Assembly (NCBI GenBank): GCA_020796225.1
Contig: CM036753.1
Coordinates: forward strand, 67,524,365-67,588,364
Reading direction: 5' to 3'
Source of the DNA: Arion vulgaris
Lineage: Eukaryota > Mollusca > Gastropoda > Stylommatophora > Arionidae
DNA: 64,000 bases
Below are positions 21,926 to 32,489 of this stretch, piece by piece (the stretch's first letter is position 1; the number at the start of each line of letters is the position of its first letter). Made by a program: the position numbers and the translations under genes. Below the pieces are notes generated by a model. That model was not told the DNA's origin, ran no database searches, and worked only from the letters and a program-made list of their open reading frames with translations.

Positions 21926-22454
21926 GAACAATGTTCTCCCAGGTTAATATTCTTCGGGGTTGGGTTAGGACTAACAATATAAAACAATAAAAATAAATTT
22001 GTAACAAAAACTGCAATGGAATAATGTAAAGAACAATTTTAGCAGTGTGTTCCAATAGCAACGTTAGTAGGAAATCTTTAATAAATAAAGATAAGTTGCA
22101 TTCCTATCTTCTGTAGAGAACTGGAAATAAATACCTTAATCTGAAATGCTTTTAATATTGAATCAATGAAGATCTTTGAACATATTATTTTTTATAATGT
22201 TGTACAACTGTTAGAGTATGTCATATTTAAACTCTCAAATAGATTTGTGTCTACTGCAACAATAGCACCATTTACATTTATTATGTGTTCAATGTCAGAA
22301 AATGCACATTCATGTCTTGTATTTTTTTCCTTTTGATTACTAATGGTATCTTATATGATTTGTTTAATATTATACTTTATTTTCTTCTTTAAATGAATAT
22401 TCAATTAGCAATTATTAATAATGAAAAATAATGAACATAAAATGGGACAAATTC
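21926..22454. other. Intron sequence, nothing recognised
   Basis: AT-rich with no supported feature. Confidence 0.5.
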
Positions 22455-22750
22455 ATGAGAAGTGATGAAATCAGAGAAATGCCAGGTCAACCACAAGTAA
22501 CAACTGTTATAAGAAGGAGAAGATGGGGGTATATTGGGCATACCTTGAGAAGAAATTATCAAAGAATACCAAAGCAGGCATTGAAGTGAGAGGTGAAGGG
22601 TTAAAACAAAGAGAGGACTCCCTATAGAAAGCCTGAAACAAATTTGCTGAAAATTTGCCATATTATTTGCAAATAATATCGGACTGAATTCCATGGAAGA
22701 GACCGAGCGAGTTGCACAGAACGGTGTGGAGAAATTACTTGCAGATCTAT
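22455..22750 (+). mobile_element. Family L retrotransposon, C-terminal relic
   Basis: It reads RRRRWGYIGHTLRRNYQRIP, KQALK, then FHGRDRASCTERCGEI-like text with a shifted frame. RRWxxIGHTLRR is the conserved post-polymerase motif of many non-LTR elements. Its close relative is at 31540-31785. Confidence 0.65.
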
Positions 22751-23329
22751 GATGTAATTTATAATGGTATGAGAGGAATATATATGTATTATATTTCTAT
22801 CAGCTATTGCTCATTGTCAGCTTTTAAAACTGTGTCATATGTTCATGAAAGATTGTTTATTTTTGTTCTTTTTATCTAGAGTTCTGAAATCCTTTAGATT
22901 TGTTGAAATAGACTTAAAGTAAAGAACCCATATTCATACCATGAAATGTATTTAAAATACAGTGCTTGACCAATATTTTACTCTTTCCAACGGCACACAA
23001 TGTATGATATAATCAATATCAGGTTGACCACTATTACTTCCCAGTGTTTTCTTCTACCAAAGTGCAGTTAGATTCACGTGAGAGATGTTAGTGAGTGGAA
23101 AAATTCCAACTCTTTCTGTGAAAATTTGATTCTGAGACACCTGCCCTCAAAGCAAGTCCACTAACCACTATGCCTTAGTGACTCTCTGTATAGATACTTG
23201 ATAGTGATAAAACAAATTCATTTCTCATCCCTCTTATGAAATTATTATATGGTAAATAAATCCTGCCATAATTAGATGTAGCATAATTTAGCGAGCCACT
23301 GCAACTATCAGGGGGAGGGAATCCATGAA
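22751..23329. other. Intron sequence with a tRNA-like scrap
   Basis: Mostly featureless. Around 23085-23190 a reverse tRNA-like head (ACTAACCACTATGCCTTAGT) suggests an old SINE remnant. Confidence 0.4.
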
Positions 23330-23800
23330 GTCGCTAAAGATGCAAATGTTCACACCGATTCTTATGAACATGATTCAGAAAATCAGGACTGGTTATATGC
23401 GAAGACAATTGATACAACCAATACAAAATGCAACAATTCAGACACTTATCTTCATACCTTCATCTTTGTACCAGGTCATGTGGGGGTGAAGAGCAATGGG
23501 AGAACAGATGCTAGAATCAAAAATTGACCTTTTAGGGACAAAAGTGACATCAATGCTCGCAGAGATAACACACGCTCATACCATTTCAATGAAGATTAAA
23601 AATATTCTCTATCCAGGCTGTGCAATCAAGGCATACCGATTGGAGCAGCAAGATGAGTAAACCATGTATGAAATCCCAGTAAATGCATTAACCAGCACAG
23701 AATATAAGTTTTAAGATCTAGACTCACTGAAAGACATGCCCAGGAAAAGATCTGAGCAAGTATGAACGTGTTCAATGATAATGATCCTCAAACTAATAAT
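23330..23800 (+). mobile_element. RH-3-type RNase H relic
   Basis: HTFIFVPGHVGVKSNGRTDA, then KSDINARRDNTRSYHFNED and LCNQGIPIGAAR, align with 35285-35740. GNERAD has become SNGRTD and stops interrupt it. Confidence 0.7.
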
Positions 23801-23944
23801 GAAGAGAGTCGCATAGAGACTCTGATGTTGCTACATGTTTTCTTTTTAACCTGATTATCATGAATGAATAGAATTCTGCAAAATGGAATCAGTGACAATA
23901 CAATCAAATTACTGTCGTGAATAAGTATTTTAAAAAGTAGTCAG

Positions 23945-24075
23945 GATAGTTAGTTAATAGTTTAGTTTAGTAGTCGATCATCTTTACTGCACATTGAACC
24001 AATTAGTCCATAAGTGCTCCGATATCCTCCTCAGTATGTCTCTCAGCGTGTAACAACTAACAACACTGGTTCTTT
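23945..24075 (-). mobile_element. RH-3 extreme 3' fragment
   Basis: The reverse complement gives the GGAGCACTTATGGACTAAT end and AGTGTTGTTAGTTGTTACAC, matching the RH-3 end at 35160-35280. Confidence 0.5.
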
Positions 24076-24084
24076 GTTGGTTTA

Positions 24085-24215
24085 CTATTCTTCTGCTACC
24101 AGAAAGGCTTATAGTAATGTACCACACTAGGGAAAATATTCTAGCATAAATTACTAGTTTGGATCAAGCTAACACACCTTCTTTCTCCACCAAGCATGAT
24201 TACCCTCTTTTCGAG
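24085..24215 (+). repeat. Left member of a direct repeat around the family G element
   Basis: ACTATTCTTCTGCTACCAG, then GCTAACACACCTTCTTTCTC, GATTACCCTCTTTTC and GAGTA recur in diverged form at 25357-25545 on the far side of the element. Confidence 0.6.
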
Positions 24216-24216
24216 T

Positions 24217-25357
24217 AAACTGTACAGACGCAATATTGCCCTCAGACAGTTAGTAGAAAGGACTATCGAATCCGACAAACATTTACACGTTGCATTTGTA
24301 GATCAAGAAAAAGCGTTCGACCGCGTAGATAGGCACAAGTTGTGGAAAATACTAACAACCTATGGGTTAATGAACACCTAATCAACCTTTGCAAGAACAT
24401 TTATACTGACAGCCAATGTACGATTAGAACAAATACAGGATTATCAGAAAAGTTTCACGTAGGGTCAGGAGTAAGACAAGGCTGCGTACTATCGCTCATT
24501 CATCACGTACATTGACCACATTTGTAAAATAGCTAACACCAGCGAAGGAAACAACCTCGGAGAACTCTTAAATGAATTTCTTTTGCAGACGATCAGGCAA
24601 TCATATCAACAACAGAAGAACAGCTACAACAACACATCAACAGACTCCAGTTAGCATGTAACGAATACAACATGAGAATTAACATCGACAAAACAGAAGT
24701 AATGACATTCGCCAGAGAGGAAAACACTACCAACATCTCCATCGATAATCATCTACTAAATCAAGCAAAGATTTCACATACCTGGGGAGCATTTTTTCAG
24801 CAAATGGAAGAATAACTAATGAAATTCAACACAGATGCAACAAAGCAAACCAAATGATAGGGCAAATGGCGCCAATTTTAAGATGCAAACACGTCACCAT
24901 GAACACAAAAAGAGCAATGTTCAACACAATCTTTCTCCCCAAATTATGTTACCAGTGCCAAACCTGGACGCTGACAACAAACGATAGAAGAAAACTAGTC
25001 ACAACAGAGATGAAGTGTCTACGCAGAATGCTGGGTGTAACAAGAAGAGACCGGTTGAGAAATGAAGACATCAGGAAAAAGTGGGTACAACATCAGTACT
25101 AGACTTCATCAAGAAACAACAAATTAAATGGTTCGGTCACGTAAGCAGATTACCATCAGACAGTGCACCCCAAAGAGCAATGCTGCTCCGATACAATGGG
25201 TACAAAGCAAAAGGCCGGCCACTCAAAAGATGGACCTCAGAGATAACAGAGGCGACAAAAGAGACTATCTATGAAGCGCATACTAGGGCCCGTTTAGAAA
25301 TCTCTTCCTGACCTGACGCTGTGAGGCATACAGGATTCGAGAAAGAAAGAAAGAAAC
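24217..25357 (+). mobile_element. Family G non-LTR element (5' truncated, RTE-like)
   Basis: The polymerase starts at ALRQLVERTIESDKHLHVAF with box A VDQEKAFDRVD near 24300 and the active-site FADD in FLFADDQAIIST near 24585. After frameshifts, FLPKLCYQCQTWTLTTNDRR, KWFGHVSRLPSDSAPQRAML and RARLEIS close the ORF. The tail is GAGAAAGAAAGAAAGAAA. Several shifts and stops make it inactive. Its C-terminus recurs at 32490 and its tail at 33860, 37255 and 42195. Confidence 0.85.
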
Positions 25358-25545
25358 TATTCTTCTTTGGCTACCAGTACAGTGCTTTTGTTATAGTTAA
25401 TAGTAAATCCCCAAAACACTCCAGGCTGACCAATAGCTGTAGTCTCCCCCAGCATTTATCTTACTAGTTTCTGTGATTCACCAGCTAACACACTTCCTAT
25501 TCTCCACTCAAGTGCCCTGATTTACCCTCATTTACTCTCAGTACA
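25357..25545 (+). repeat. Right member of the direct repeat
   Basis: ACTATTCTTCTTTGGCTACC, CTTACTAGTTTCTGTGATTC and CAGCTAACACACTTCCTATT mirror the left member, with more length and divergence. Confidence 0.6.
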
Positions 25546-25867
25546 CAAAAACCAAATTGCAAAAAGCAAGTAAAACTACCAGTGATTCAAATCTGGTCAT
25601 ACACATTGCCTGCCTTACTTGAAAAAAATTCATTTTTGGTTTTTTCATGGATATATCTTCTTTTGTAGCAAGTTAAGACTATTACCTATATGAATCAAGT
25701 TCAAATATGTGGGCTAACTGCTTTTTATTTTATTTCTGGTATTTGGACATTATCATTCATCGCTTTTGTATACAGTCTATCAAGCATTGTTATATATATA
25801 CTCAAATGTCATTTCATATCTGTCATGCGCATTTACCTTAACTGTAGATACCTATAACTTTCAACAG

Positions 25868-26047
25868 GATTTTGAATCTGATCCAGAGCTCAAAGTTCAG
25901 GTGGTAGACTTGCTAGAAGAAATGGCAGTTAATAACACTCTTCTGCCTGCTGAACACAAAGCTGCAGCATCTATTCTGCGTACAATCAGCAAGGAACCTT
26001 CAATTGAAAAATGGGTTGATCTCACTCAGCTGCTAACATCGCCTTCT
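25868..26047 (+). CDS. RasGRF: RasGRF exon: helical segment before CDC25
   Basis: The acceptor is TTTCAACAG and the donor CCTTCT/GTAAGT, phase 0 to 0 (60 codons). It encodes DFESDPELKVQVVDLLEEMA, then LLPAEHKAAASILRTI and WVDLTQLLTSPS. It follows directly from WVAKHQQ, as vertebrate RasGRF continues HWVSKHxQDFE, so both neighbours and phases agree. This segment packs beside the catalytic core and lies in the region where the family's destruction and phosphorylation controls map. Being phase-symmetric, it could be skipped without a frameshift. Confidence 0.95.
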
Positions 26048-26558
26048 GTAAGTAATAAAGAACTATTTGATTGTTAACCAAAATTGTAACATTGTAGGCA
26101 GACTCATAGGTTCTCAGACTCCCCAAGTAGAGGTATATGCATGCTGAAGTTGCTTGATTTGTTGGTTAAATACATTCTTCATTCTCTCATCATTGAAGAT
26201 ATTTGTTGATCTTCATTATTCTTTACATTTTTGACACCCTAGTCATTTCTAGTGAACGAATATTCATCAGCTTAATTTTTTTATGGATTTAGAATAAAAA
26301 TGGGGAGATAGTAGTTCATAAGATTGGTTATAAGCGTATGTTTGCCTTTTACATCTCAATAAAGGGACTTCAATCTTGTTTTCTCTCTATCCATGTTGCG
26401 TCACCATACCGTAATGAGGAATATATATAGCAGTTTTCTACCTTTTTAATTCATTTGCTCATTTCTAAAATGTTATTATTCTCATTACGCTAAGTATATA
26501 TTTTGTTATATTTAGTGAAATCTTAGTAGACAATCCTGAACATCAGTTTTACCTGCTC
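26048..26558. other. Intron sequence, nothing recognised
   Basis: No supported feature. Confidence 0.5.
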
Positions 26559-26654
26559 TTAATTTTATTGCACAACTCACCATATTATATGACACTGTGT
26601 CTTTTTTGGCTACAATCAACTGTCACACTATGTGGCATGAGTCCACAAAGTTAA
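26559..26654. mobile_element. MITE-S copy 4, TTAA-flanked
   Basis: It is bounded by TTAA. The right end GTGGCATGAGTCCACAAAGT matches the MITE-S end GTGGCTCCTGGTCCACAAGA of the copy at 56312. The left end TTAATTTTATTGCAC is decayed. Confidence 0.6.
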
Positions 26655-26764
26655 TGCCTGTTAAAAATTGAAATTTCAAAATAATTGTTTATGAAACAGA
26701 AAGGTGGTTTCTAAAGTCGTTTTTAATACAAACTGATATTTACTGTCAAATCTCTTATTTACAG

Positions 26765-26862
26765 TTACCATCGAAAGATACCCTGGATACCTTATCTGCA
26801 TTAGACATTGCAGAGCAGCTAACCTACCTCGATCATCAAATTTTTATTGCAATAAGAAGCGA
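26765..26862 (+). CDS. RasGRF: RasGRF exon: start of the CDC25 domain
   Basis: The acceptor is TCTTATTTACAG and the donor GA/GTAAGT, phases 0 to 2. It encodes LPSKDTLDTLSALDIAEQLT, then YLDHQIFIAIRSE. SALDIAEQLTYLDH is structurally conserved region 1 of CDC25-type Ras exchange domains (ALEIAEQLTLLD in vertebrates). This is where the catalytic domain begins. Confidence 0.96.
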
Positions 26863-26899
26863 GTAAGTATTTTATTTTTAATGGAAAATCAAATCAGAA

Positions 26900-27015
26900 A
26901 TGGTACAATCAGATTCAAAGTGGGCATGCATACCTATCAACATCTGTTAGGAGAGACTGAGCACCTATTGGTCTGCCTGGAGTGCTGTGATGTTAGTTCA
27001 GTAACCAATAACTAA
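26900..27015 (+). mobile_element. RH-2 extreme 3' fragment
   Basis: HTYQHLLGETEHLLVCLECC, then DVSSVTNN, matches the C-terminal LLGETEHLWICPKCWDISSV of the RH-2 copy at 53080-53500. It begins about 40 bp after the splice donor. Confidence 0.7.
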
Positions 27016-27227
27016 TCAAAGTGGTTGTAACAGCAGCAGCAGAATTATTTCGAAATGGCTGGTCAACTGGTTTGTTCATATAACACGATTGCCTTCAAAT
27101 AGTATACCACAACAGGGAATGTTACAAAATATATAGAAACATGGGGACTAACGGCTCTAGAGCTGTTTAAGCGCTGGACTGAGAGATATCAAATAAAAAT
27201 AATTTTATAAAAATAACGAGTTCATTT

Positions 27228-27390
27228 TTCCAGGACCCTAGGATTTTTGCAGAAGCTATGGATTTTATGCTTTTTTTTTTTTTTTTTTTTGCAGTACTCT
27301 TTGCACGTGGTGTCATTTCTGCAGAGATTAACAGAGCCATATGGAGTAAAATCTGGATCAATTAAGTCAATCCTCTGGCTTTAGACCCTT
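27228..27390 (+). mobile_element. SINE-C copy with internal poly-T
   Basis: CAGGACCCTAGGATTTTTGC, AGAAGCTATGGATTTTATGC and a closing CCTCTGGCTTTAGACCC follow the SINE-C body. A run of about 20 T interrupts it. Confidence 0.7.
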
Positions 27391-27494
27391 TAAATAAAAA
27401 TAATAAGATTAATCTTTTCATTTTCTGCATGCAAAATGACATGTGATTAGCATGTTACTTTATACTTGAGTGTTTCCCAAACTTATTTTTGCAG

Positions 27495-27579
27495 AGAATT
27501 CTTGAGTCAGGCATGGATGAAGCCAGATAAATGTCATAAAGCACAGCATGTTCTGCTGGTCAGTAAAAGATTTAATGAG
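27495..27579 (+). CDS. RasGRF: RasGRF exon: CDC25 domain
   Basis: The acceptor is TTTTTGCAG and the donor GAG/GTCAGT, phases 2 to 0. It encodes EFLSQAWMKPDKCHKAQHVL, then LVSKRFNE. GA+A across the junction gives the conserved E-E-F before the QxWM motif of RasGRF CDC25 domains. The exon is short but fixed by both phases and motif order. Confidence 0.94.
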
Positions 27580-27944
27580 GTCAGTAGCTTGTCTTCTCTT
27601 ATTGATTGGTTGTCTACATAATTTATGTACATTATGCACATAGTATTGGTAGGATGTTGCTCTGATCTTCCCTACTGAGGAGATGCATGATAAATTGCAA
27701 CATTTTAAGATGGGTGAATTTTAACTTCTACAAGAGGCCAGATCTTTCTTACCAGGAGATGCATGTTAAAAAATTGTACGCTGGTTGAACAAGGAGATTA
27801 GAAAAGAAAATATGTGCAGAACCCGTTGATAAATATAACTGTTTGTTACACACAGGTAAGTCCTTTAAACCGCATTATCCTACAGTTAATCATGACATAA
27901 ATTCTACTATTGCACAAGCACAGCAAGTTTCATACCTAATAGTG

Positions 27945-27950
27945 TATGTA

Positions 27951-27982
<32 letters not shown>

Positions 27983-28000
27983 AATAGCTGTCCATCACAA
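27945..28000. repeat. (TA)n and (ATA)n microsatellite
   Basis: A TATATATA run followed by six AATAAT-type units, at the 3' end of the family N relic. Confidence 0.9.
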
Positions 28001-28465
28001 GCGATGATGCTAACAGCCTCAGACGTGTGCTGCTGCACCTCTCTGGGGTGTGCGGAGGTGACTGTAGAGTCCAATTCTAGAAGACAATTCCCTACCACAG
28101 GTGGGACATACATGATCAAAGTAAGACATGTGGGTGTTGTGTGTTCTGTCTTTTCGCACAGCCCGTTTTCTCTGTGCCTTAGCGACACAAAGATTCTCAG
28201 CTAGGCGAGTTCCTCTTGTGTTGTTACAGAGCCACATTTGGCAATCTTGCGCCAGAGATTTCCAGCACATGGTGTCTATATCGAAGCATTTCACAGACAC
28301 TTCAAAAGTGTCTTTAAAGCTTTTTTCTGTCTACCAGCTGACCGTCTGCCCCCTTCAAGCTCGCCATGCATCAACTGTTTTGGGATGTGTTTATCAGGCA
28401 TCCGAGAAACATGACCGACCCATCTCACTTTAGCCTTCTGCAACAGTGTGTTGCGCTTGGGATCT
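28000..28465 (-). mobile_element. Family N retrotransposon, C-terminal relic with CxxC finger
   Basis: Minus-strand frames give KAKVRWVGHVSRMPDKHIPK, SFKDTFEVSVKCFDIDTM and AENLCVAKAQRKRAVRKDRT. The ending HVCPTCGRELSSRIGLYSHL is a C2H2-like knuckle. This order is typical of the C-terminus of some vertebrate and invertebrate non-LTR polymerases. A (TA)n and (AAT)n stretch follows the 3' end. Confidence 0.75.
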
Positions 28466-28484
28466 TCGGTCTTATATTATATTA

Positions 28485-28523
28485 TTATGATATATATATA
28501 TATATATATATATATAATCATAC

Positions 28524-28560
<37 letters not shown>

Positions 28561-28565
28561 ACTTT
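28485..28565. repeat. (TA)n microsatellite
   Basis: Two long TA runs separated by AATCATAC. They produce a meaningless tyrosine/isoleucine ORF. Confidence 0.9.
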
Positions 28566-29142
28566 GTCATCTAGTTTGTTCTGTGCTGAATCACAATTTC
28601 TGTTGTGGCTGTAATGGCCTATTCTGAAGTGACAATCATTGACACAATTGCTGCAGCTGAAACGAGACTGGAGCTAATTAAGAGGATTTATATTTTGATA
28701 TCAGGATATATACTTATTTAGTGCTAAATAAGAGCAGTATATTTTAGTAGAAAGAACAAGTTTGCATATGACTATCATTTTATAGGAAATCTTTTGAGTA
28801 GGCACAAATTATTTTTAATAAAAACTGAGAACAAAGATTGAAGAATACAATAAGCACAGATGTAGATGTTTCAAGAAACAATTATGTACCAAAGAATTAA
28901 GGACCTATTTTGTCAAATAATAACATTATTGTGAAAAGGTTCACAGTCTCAAATCAAAATGAATCCCAAGACTAGATAGCAATGATAGAAGATGTCAACA
29001 GAGTTGGTGGAGTATTTCAAACTCAATGATAAAATGTATTCTGTATTAGAAACAGGAATCAGCACTAGGAGTGAAATAACTAAAATTTCATTGTAAACGG
29101 TAGGCCATGATAACAAAATAGCTACTTGTCTTTAAATGATTG
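28566..29142. other. Intron sequence, nothing recognised
   Basis: No supported feature. Confidence 0.5.
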
Positions 29143-29510
29143 ATTGATAGGACCATTATCATTGTACTTTGCTGAATAATCAGGTGTGCTCTGATCTCTT
29201 TCTTACATAGGAAGATCTTAGCAGCAGTGTACGAAATCTGTAGCACCGGGCAGGGTCCCCGATGTAATTTTGAAGATAATGGACATTTTTGTACGGATGT
29301 TATTGTAATCTTTAATGCAGTTTTGTTATGACAGCGGTTTTAGCGCCAACTCTTATCTATTTTTAACTGCCAATGTTCTTTTATGTGCTCAACTTAAACA
29401 TGAGACCTACATTTTATCATCCATCTCCGATTGGATTATGAACTTGATCTCACCTAAATGGAGATCAGGGATCTCTAGTAGACATCCTGATTGCTGCACA
29501 TGGATTTCAG
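29143..29510 (+). repeat. Repeat E copy, long form
   Basis: TTGATTGATAGGACCATTAT, ATCTCTTTCTTACATAGGAA, TTTTATCATCCATCTCCGAT and ACCTAAATGGAGATCAGGGA parallel 19141-19570. Confidence 0.65.
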
Positions 29511-29639
29511 GAAGCAGAGTGAAAGAATTGACATGGGAAAATTAGGGCAGAGAAGGATTAGCATCTAAGAAAGAAGACAAAAGTTAAACAGCTAGTTTGG
29601 AGATTGATATGTGAATTTACTATGAAAGATAATATTTGA

Positions 29640-29790
29640 CTAACTGAGTGATTGATAGGATCATCATCATTGCACTTCAATGAATAACCATAATGCTCTA
29701 GTCTCTTTCTTACTCTGAAAGATCTCAGCTGCAACGCTGAAGATATATAGCACTAGTGATGCTCCCCATATAATATATGATGAATTAACA
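29640..29790 (+). repeat. Repeat E copy, short form
   Basis: GATTGATAGGATCATCATCA, CTCTTTCTTACTCTGAAAGA and TCTCAGCTGCAACGC match the first 140 bp of repeat E. Confidence 0.6.
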
Positions 29791-29949
29791 TGACAACTTT
29801 CATGTAACTAATATGAATTATGGAGTTTAAATCCAAATAATATTTGACTCGAAAGAGTCTTAATGAAATGAGTCTATGGAATTATTCTTGTATTGACATG
29901 TTTATCGTGAGTCGCTAATCTTACAGAATGTTGGTTGATTATCATCAGT

Positions 29950-30190
29950 TATATGAGGACTATTATCACAGTAATCCGCACATGTCCATAGGTGCTCCGA
30001 TCTCCGCCTCAACAAATCTAGCAGTGTCCAGCGGCCCAGTATGCCAGTTCGATGTTGATTAATCATCTTTCTGCATATTTAGTATGTTTATTTTTTTTTA
30101 GCGGTACCAATACCAACACCCATCTCTCGCAATCTGGTCAGCAACTGGGATTGAAAACCCCTGAAACTCCTCTGTTCTGAAAGACTGGTG
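29950..30190 (-). mobile_element. RH-1 extreme 3' relic
   Basis: The reverse complement gives the LLRRRSEHLWTC-type end (CAGGTGCTCCGATCTCCGCC region) and RLREMGVGIGTA-like text, as in the RH-1 copies at 3900-4110 and 46800-46980. Confidence 0.65.
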
Positions 30191-30638
30191 AAATATCATT
30201 AAACGTGAAGTGTGGACCCTTTAGCTTGCATTCCTTTTTATTATACATTATGTATTGATCATATAAAAAGTACAGGGATAAATTATCTTAAATATTTGTG
30301 ATATCAAAAGATTGTCAATGTTATGCTTGTTGCAAGTCATAAAATTGCTCACCATAGCTTAACCTTGAACAAGGAGATTTGCTCTGCCATCCTGACAAGT
30401 TACTTCTAGGTGGCTGTCACCAGCTTATTGAGAATAGTGATTTCTGATTCATTGTATTGGTCATTGTAATCATTGCTGCTCGACTATAAACTAATTTTTA
30501 CGTTAATCAACTTTTATATCACAACTTGGATGCAACTAATTGATATCTTTTGAAACCATACACCAGCCTACCACCCAGAGAGCTCTTACATATATCTAGA
30601 TACTTAATAAGATTCATCTTCAAATTCTTCTATTTTAG

Positions 30639-30836
30639 GTAAGCCGCTTGGTTGTGTCTGAAATTGTGGGCAGGTCAAACATGCAAGACAGAGTAGCATC
30701 TATTGAGAAATGGGCAGCCATTGCTGACATCTGCCGTTGTATGCACAATTACAATGGTGTACTGCAGATCTGTGCAGCATTTGTAAATAGTTCAGTTTAC
30801 AGACTCAAAAAGACTTGGGAGAAGCTCTCTAAACAG
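30639..30836 (+). CDS. RasGRF: RasGRF exon: CDC25 catalytic core
   Basis: The acceptor is TTCTTCTATTTTAG and the donor AAACAG/GTAGGG, phase 0 to 0 (66 codons). It encodes VSRLVVSEIVGRSNMQDRVA, SIEKWAAIADICRCMHNYNG and VLQICAAFVNSSVYRLKKTW. These carry the conserved R(V)xxIExWxxIA(D/x)xCxxxxNxN and (L/V)xxSxVxRLKKTW blocks of CDC25 domains that form the Ras-binding surface. Oddly, the exon begins with GTAAGC, itself a good 5' splice site, directly after the AG. The exon is phase-symmetric, so skipping would keep frame but remove core residues. Confidence 0.97.
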
Positions 30837-31099
30837 GTAGGGATGTTTGTAGGAGTATTTACTGTTGAAGTTATGTAGAAAGTTCCAGAACATTGTTATT
30901 ATGACAAGTTGTAGAAGGGTTCTTCACATTGCATTTTAGTAGAGAATTGTTGCAGCAAGAGAAAATTAATGGGAGATATGGTCTGAAGGCTAATTATGAT
31001 TTTATTACCTCATATGACTCTGATCCTGGCACGCCATTTTACTTAGAGGGTTGCACGGACTCCGTAGCTCCAGCAACAATCCTAGGGATCTCATAAAAA

Positions 31100-31360
31100 T
31101 TGCCTCCTATGTAGTCCCGGGGCTCACAAGGGAAGCAAAGAATAGTATTACTGCAACCTAAAAGGCATGTCATAAGAGGCGACTGATGTAGGACCTAGGA
31201 AGCTACCCTAGTAAATAAAAAGCATTGCAGAAATCGGATGTGCTGGCTTACTTGTAGGCACATAACTTTCACAATGTATAATCGCCCTTAGGCTCTGATC
31301 ACATACAAATCACACAGAGTGATTAACAAGTGGTCAATATGGAGCATTCGAAGAATAAGA
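31100..31360 (+). mobile_element. Repeat H copy 2
   Basis: AGTCCCGGGGCTCACAAGGG, AGCAAAGAATAGTATTACTG and AAGTGGTCAATATGGAGCAT, with a GAAGAATAAGAT remnant of the (GAA)n tail. Confidence 0.75.
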
Positions 31361-31366
31361 TAAAAA

Positions 31367-31448
31367 ATTACACATTTGACTCGGTCTGGATTCAAACCCA
31401 CAACCCAGAATGACAGGCAAACGTCTTAACCACTTTGCCATAGAGACC
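31367..31448 (-). mobile_element. SINE-C-like tRNA head
   Basis: In reverse complement, TCTCTATGGCAAAGTGGTTA, then GGGTTGTGGGTTTGAATCCA, is a clear tRNA-like A and B box pair. The body is missing. Confidence 0.65.
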
Positions 31449-31539
31449 CTGATGAGAGATGATGACAGAGAGATATAATACTAGATAAATGTAGACTATA
31501 ATCTATGGCATATACAATTGTTCTTATTGGAATTGATTG

Positions 31540-31785
31540 TGAGTAATAAGCATATCTATAAGAAAGAGAAGATGGAGATATGTTGGGCATACTTTGAGAA
31601 AAAAGGATCAAATAATCACAAAACAGGCATTAAAGTGGGATGCAAAAGATTAAAGAAAGAAAAGACTTTCTAGGGAAACCCTGAAAAGAACTTTACTGAA
31701 AGAGATGAGAAATAGCAAACTCAATTCCATAGAAATTAAACGAGTTCCCAGGATGGAGAAATTGCTTGCAGACACTATGTTCTTC
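31540..31785 (+). mobile_element. Family L retrotransposon, C-terminal relic
   Basis: [18 protein letters not shown] text near 31560 (with slips), then [15 protein letters not shown] and NSIEIKRVPRMEKLLADTM. It ends at LLADTM, as the copy at 22455 ends LQIYD. Confidence 0.65.
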
Positions 31786-31839
31786 TTTCAAATATGAAAT
31801 TTGTCCAATCGCAAATGGCTCTCATGTTGCTACAGTCTC

Positions 31840-31965
31840 AGTATGGTACTAGAACAACTCAGGAGTTAAAAAAAGCCAGGTGGGATGTTGACCAGACCTT
31901 GCATTGTGTGTAATCGGTAGAAAGAAGTATGAATCTAACACAGTATTCCCCAATATATAGTACTT
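31840..31965 (+). mobile_element. SINE-A fragment
   Basis: AAGCCAGGTGGGATGTTGAC, CTTGCATTGTGTGTAATCGG and TAACACAGTATTCCCCAATA correspond to the SINE-A 3' half. Confidence 0.55.
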
Positions 31966-32149
31966 TATAATAATGGGCTGCCTACTTTTTTGTTCTACCA
32001 AGCACAGATGTGTGTGAACATCCATGATTACCTAGCTTAACCAACTGACACATGATGACTATTTTTATCAATACAGTGGAATAGGATGGTGAGTCTGTAG
32101 ACTACATGGAAGGAAATATAGAAAAGACCAGAATAACTGTGGCCTCGTG

Positions 32150-32355
32150 GATGGAACTTTTTTTTTTCCGATCCAGAAGCACTTGAGCTTTCAGCTCTAC
32201 GGCTTGGTGCCATGGACATCGTAACCCTTCGGTTCGGTACCACGAACACCGTGAATCTGGGAACCTGTGGCTTTTCTGCCAGCCGCGAATTGAACCACAC
32301 ACACAAGGCTAGTCACCTGCAGTCCAACACGCTACGAACACGCTGGGCAGGCGGG
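32150..32355 (-). mobile_element. SINE-F copy 2, tRNA-derived
   Basis: Minus orientation: head AGCGTGTTCGTAGCGTGTTG with GTGGTTCAATTCGCGGCTGG. The body ends AGCTCAAGTGCTTCTGGATC and a 9-A tail (the T run at 32158). Confidence 0.85.
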
Positions 32356-32489
32356 CGTAAAGATGAGTAAAATAAAAGCAATGGAACAAAGGAAGCTCTA
32401 TTTAGCAGAAAATGTTGAAGACAAACTTGTGTTGCCTATATTCCATAGGAAACAAGGACAACTAAGTCAAATTAACAAGGAATTAAATT

